Below, piece by piece: positions 62,617 to 64,000 of a stretch of 64,000 bases of DNA. This stretch comes from Pontibacter ramchanderi (GTDB lineage Bacteria > Bacteroidota > Bacteroidia > Cytophagales > Hymenobacteraceae), in assembly GCF_002846395.1 (NCBI RefSeq), contig NZ_PJMU01000002.1:248001-312000 (forward strand), read 5' to 3'. Both the position numbers and the translations under genes were made by a program. A model generated the notes under the pieces. It had not been told where the DNA came from, ran no database searches, and saw nothing but the letters and a program-made list of their open reading frames with translations. Numbering within the stretch: the stretch's first letter is position 1; the number at the start of each line of letters is the position of its first letter.

Positions 62617-63597
62617 TTGGCAAAACGTTTCAGTGCTGATAAGTATGTAGAGGGCATTCTGGCAGGCGACCGTGTCATGCTGAGCCGTGCCATTACGCTG
62701 GTGGAAAGCCGCCTGGCCTCTGACCTGGAACTGGCACAGGACGTCATCAACCAGGTGCTGCCACATGCTGGCAAATCGGTGCGGATAGGTATAACAGGGG
62801 TGCCCGGTGTGGGCAAAAGCACATTTATCGAAGCCTTCGGCAACTACCTGATACAGGCGCAGGGCAAAAAGCTGGCCGTGCTGGCCATCGACCCCACTTC
62901 ACAACGTACTGGAGGCAGCATACTCGGCGACAAAACGCGCATGGAGTCACTTTCTGTCAACCCACAGGCTTTTATTCGCCCCTCTCCTGCTGGCAAGTCG
63001 CTGGGCGGTGTCACCCGCAGCACCCGCGAATCGATCATTCTCTGCGAAGCGGCCGGTTTTGACGCCATCATTGTGGAAACGGTCGGAGTGGGCCAGTCTG
63101 AGACAGCGGTACATGCCATGGTCGACTTTTTCCTGCTGCTGATGCTGGCGGGTGCCGGCGACGAACTGCAAGGCATCAAACGCGGCATCATGGAGATGGC
63201 CGACGCCATTGCCATTACCAAGGCCGATGGTGAGAATGCCATGAAAGCCAAAGCCGCCCGTGCCGAGTACCAGAATGCGCTGCACTTATACCCTGTAGCC
63301 GCCTCGGGCTGGCTCCCAAAAGTCTCCGTCTGCTCCGCCATGGAACAAACCGGCCTCAACACCATCTGGGAAACAATAGCAAACTACCTGGCACTGACAC
63401 AGCAAAATGGATTCTTTGAGAAAAAGCGCCACGACCAAAACCTGCAGTGGATGTACGAAGCCATACGCCAAGGGCTGGAAGACAATTTCTATGCGCATCA
63501 GCAGGTAAAGGAACAATTGGCAGGTATAGCTGAGCAGGTGAAAGCAGGCAGGAAGTCAGCTTTCGCGGCCGCCGCGGAGTTGTTGAAGCTCGTATAA
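62617..63597 (+). CDS. meaB: Methylmalonyl-CoA mutase-associated GTPase MeaB
   Basis: A 326-residue P-loop GTPase of the MeaB/ArgK family that guards loading of coenzyme B12 into methylmalonyl-CoA mutase and expels damaged cofactor. Walker A is GITGVPGVGKSTFIEA; then VLAIDPTSQRTGGSILGDKT, IVETVGVGQSETAVHAMVDF and the guanine-specific TKAD. It seems to start with TTG (AKRFSADKYVEGILAGDRVM matches the family N terminus directly after it), and no suitable ATG lies near. It lies 4 kb beyond mutB, separated by trehalase and the propeller gene. Confidence 0.94.
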   Translation: MAKRFSADKYVEGILAGDRVMLSRAITLVESRLASDLELAQDVINQVLPHAGKSVRIGITGVPGVGKSTFIEAFGNYLIQAQGKKLAVLAIDPTSQRTGGSILGDKTRMESLSVNPQAFIRPSPAGKSLGGVTRSTRESIILCEAAGFDAIIVETVGVGQSETAVHAMVDFFLLLMLAGAGDELQGIKRGIMEMADAIAITKADGENAMKAKAARAEYQNALHLYPVAASGWLPKVSVCSAMEQTGLNTIWETIANYLALTQQNGFFEKKRHDQNLQWMYEAIRQGLEDNFYAHQQVKEQLAGIAEQVKAGRKSAFAAAAELLKLV

Positions 63598-63629
63598 AAA
63601 AACAGCCGGCACATGGCTGCACCGGCTGC
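63596..63629. terminator. Terminator between converging meaB and folB
   Basis: CAGCCGG and CCGGCTG form a 7 bp stem around a 12-base loop. The A run at 63596-63602 gives T on the minus strand for folB, while the plus-strand side has only a weak T-rich end. Confidence 0.75.
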
Positions 63630-63649
63630 TCTTCAATCAATAAGTAAAC

Positions 63650-64000
63650 TTATCGGGCCTCTGCTAACGTCACTTTGGCCCACTTGCAGATCCCACCCAG
63701 CGGAGGGTTGAACTTATACACATTTATTTTAACGGACTGCACAAACGGAAAGCGGTCATAAATCCGGTCGATGATACGGTGGCCCAGGTGCTCCAGCAGA
63801 CGGGCGGGGACTTTCATCTCTTCCAGCGCCAGCGCATAAAGCACTTCGTAGTTTACGGTTTCATCCAGGTCGTCGCTTTCGGCGGCACGTCGCAGGTCGG
63901 TTTCGATGAACAGGTCGATGCCGTACTTGTTGCCGATTTTCTGTTCCTCATCATAAAACCCATGGAAGGCGAAGAACTCCATGCCCTCCAGTGCAATCTG
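63650..64000 (-). CDS. folB: Dihydroneopterin aldolase, start outside the window
   Basis: A folate-pathway enzyme that splits dihydroneopterin into hydroxymethyl-dihydropterin and glycolaldehyde. The frame enters at the right edge as QIALEGMEFFAFHGFYDEEQ, the usual start of FolB (only about two residues missing). It continues with GIDLFIETDLRRAA, ETVNYEVLYALALEEM and LLEHLGHRIIDRI, which hold the family glutamate and substrate-binding region, and ends NPPLGGICKWAKVTL. The internal ATG at 63982 is not the start, because family residues precede it. Confidence 0.92.
   Translation of the reverse strand, partial: QIALEGMEFFAFHGFYDEEQKIGNKYGIDLFIETDLRRAAESDDLDETVNYEVLYALALEEMKVPARLLEHLGHRIIDRIYDRFPFVQSVKINVYKFNPPLGGICKWAKVTLAEAR

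Larger units (their letters stand above)
1641..63528. repeat. Dispersed AGGTATA / TATACCT word, about 120 copies
   Basis: Exact AGGTATA was counted by hand at 56 places on the plus strand and 64 on the minus strand; a few may be missed. The base before is most often C and the base after most often G, often GC, giving CAGGTATAGC. About 25 copies are in or touch non-coding DNA, a larger share than the non-coding fraction would predict. Examples: 11354, 12533, 12557, 15081, 15207, 15227, 31999, 32019, 33008, 33014, 40048, 40054, 46825, 46836, 55858, 55871. Some form the full palindrome AGGTATACCT (18183, 46602). Function unknown. Confidence 0.85.

Noticed and set aside
1641-63528. AGGTATA as a Chi-, KOPS- or polarity-type signal
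   Set aside because: Copies are nearly equal on both strands (56 and 64) and do not switch orientation around dnaA, whereas such signals are strongly strand-biased.
1-64000. CRISPR arrays, prophage or integrative elements
   Set aside because: No regularly spaced direct repeats, phage structural genes, integrases or attachment-site duplications were seen.

Overview
The window is a bacterial chromosome segment from the phylum Bacteroidota, most likely a Cytophagales member of the Hymenobacteraceae such as Pontibacter or a close relative. Evidence read directly: SusC/SusD outer-membrane pairs, type IX secretion (T9SS) C-terminal sorting signals, a PorE-like OmpA protein, promoters of the Bacteroidota form TTG-N20-TAnnTTTG, and a general lack of Shine-Dalgarno sequences before genes. 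The genus is an inference from overall gene content and protein style, not from a marker comparison. No prophage, CRISPR array, rRNA or convincing tRNA was seen.

Layout. 1-6.7 kb: two SusC-like receptors pointing away from each other across a 1 kb AT-rich gap, the right one followed by a SusD-like lipoprotein and a small lipoprotein. 6.7-17.8 kb (minus strand): prfB with its programmed frameshift, ilvE, a cobalamin adenosyltransferase, an ABC ATPase, a large membrane/TPR protein, gatC, a PlsC-type acyltransferase, a Nudix hydrolase, small secreted proteins, a retropepsin-like protein and a frameshifted 2H phosphoesterase. 17.8-32 kb (minus): a coherent acetate/propionate module made of a DEDDh exonuclease, a cNMP-CBS-nucleotidyltransferase protein, acs, prpE, a receiver-only response regulator, an SLC5-STAC histidine kinase, an acetate-type symporter with its DUF4212 subunit, a porin, and an InsA-like zinc-ribbon/HTH protein. 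32-46.7 kb: an SDR, hslU, lon, the PorE-like protein, DUF4184, then LysM protein-rseP-dxr-GH3 and an OsmC protein. 46.7-50.7 kb: dnaA and a split 5'-nucleotidase. 50.7-64 kb (mostly plus): a T9SS cargo protein, an M20 peptidase, methylmalonyl-CoA mutase mutA and mutB, a secreted trehalase, a beta-propeller protein, meaB and the start of folB.

How the genes fit together. Acetyl- and propionyl-CoA synthetases, the symporter and the sensor kinase take up and activate short-chain acids. Methylmalonyl-CoA mutase, MeaB and the cobalamin adenosyltransferase would carry propionyl-CoA on to succinyl-CoA. Genes left of about 46 kb are mainly on the minus strand and genes right of 50.6 kb mainly on the plus strand. 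With dnaA, one perfect DnaA box and an AT-rich divergent gap nearby, this suggests the replication origin lies around 46.7-50.7 kb.

The most striking signal is not a gene. The 7-mer AGGTATA (reverse complement TATACCT; commonest form CAGGTATAGC) occurs about 120 times by hand count, 56 on one strand and 64 on the other, where about 8 are expected by chance under uniform base composition. It occurs in all reading frames and between genes, and in four places inverted copies form the arms of perfect hairpins, mostly at transcript ends. This pattern resembles the DNA uptake sequences of Neisseriaceae and Pasteurellaceae, but its function here is unknown.
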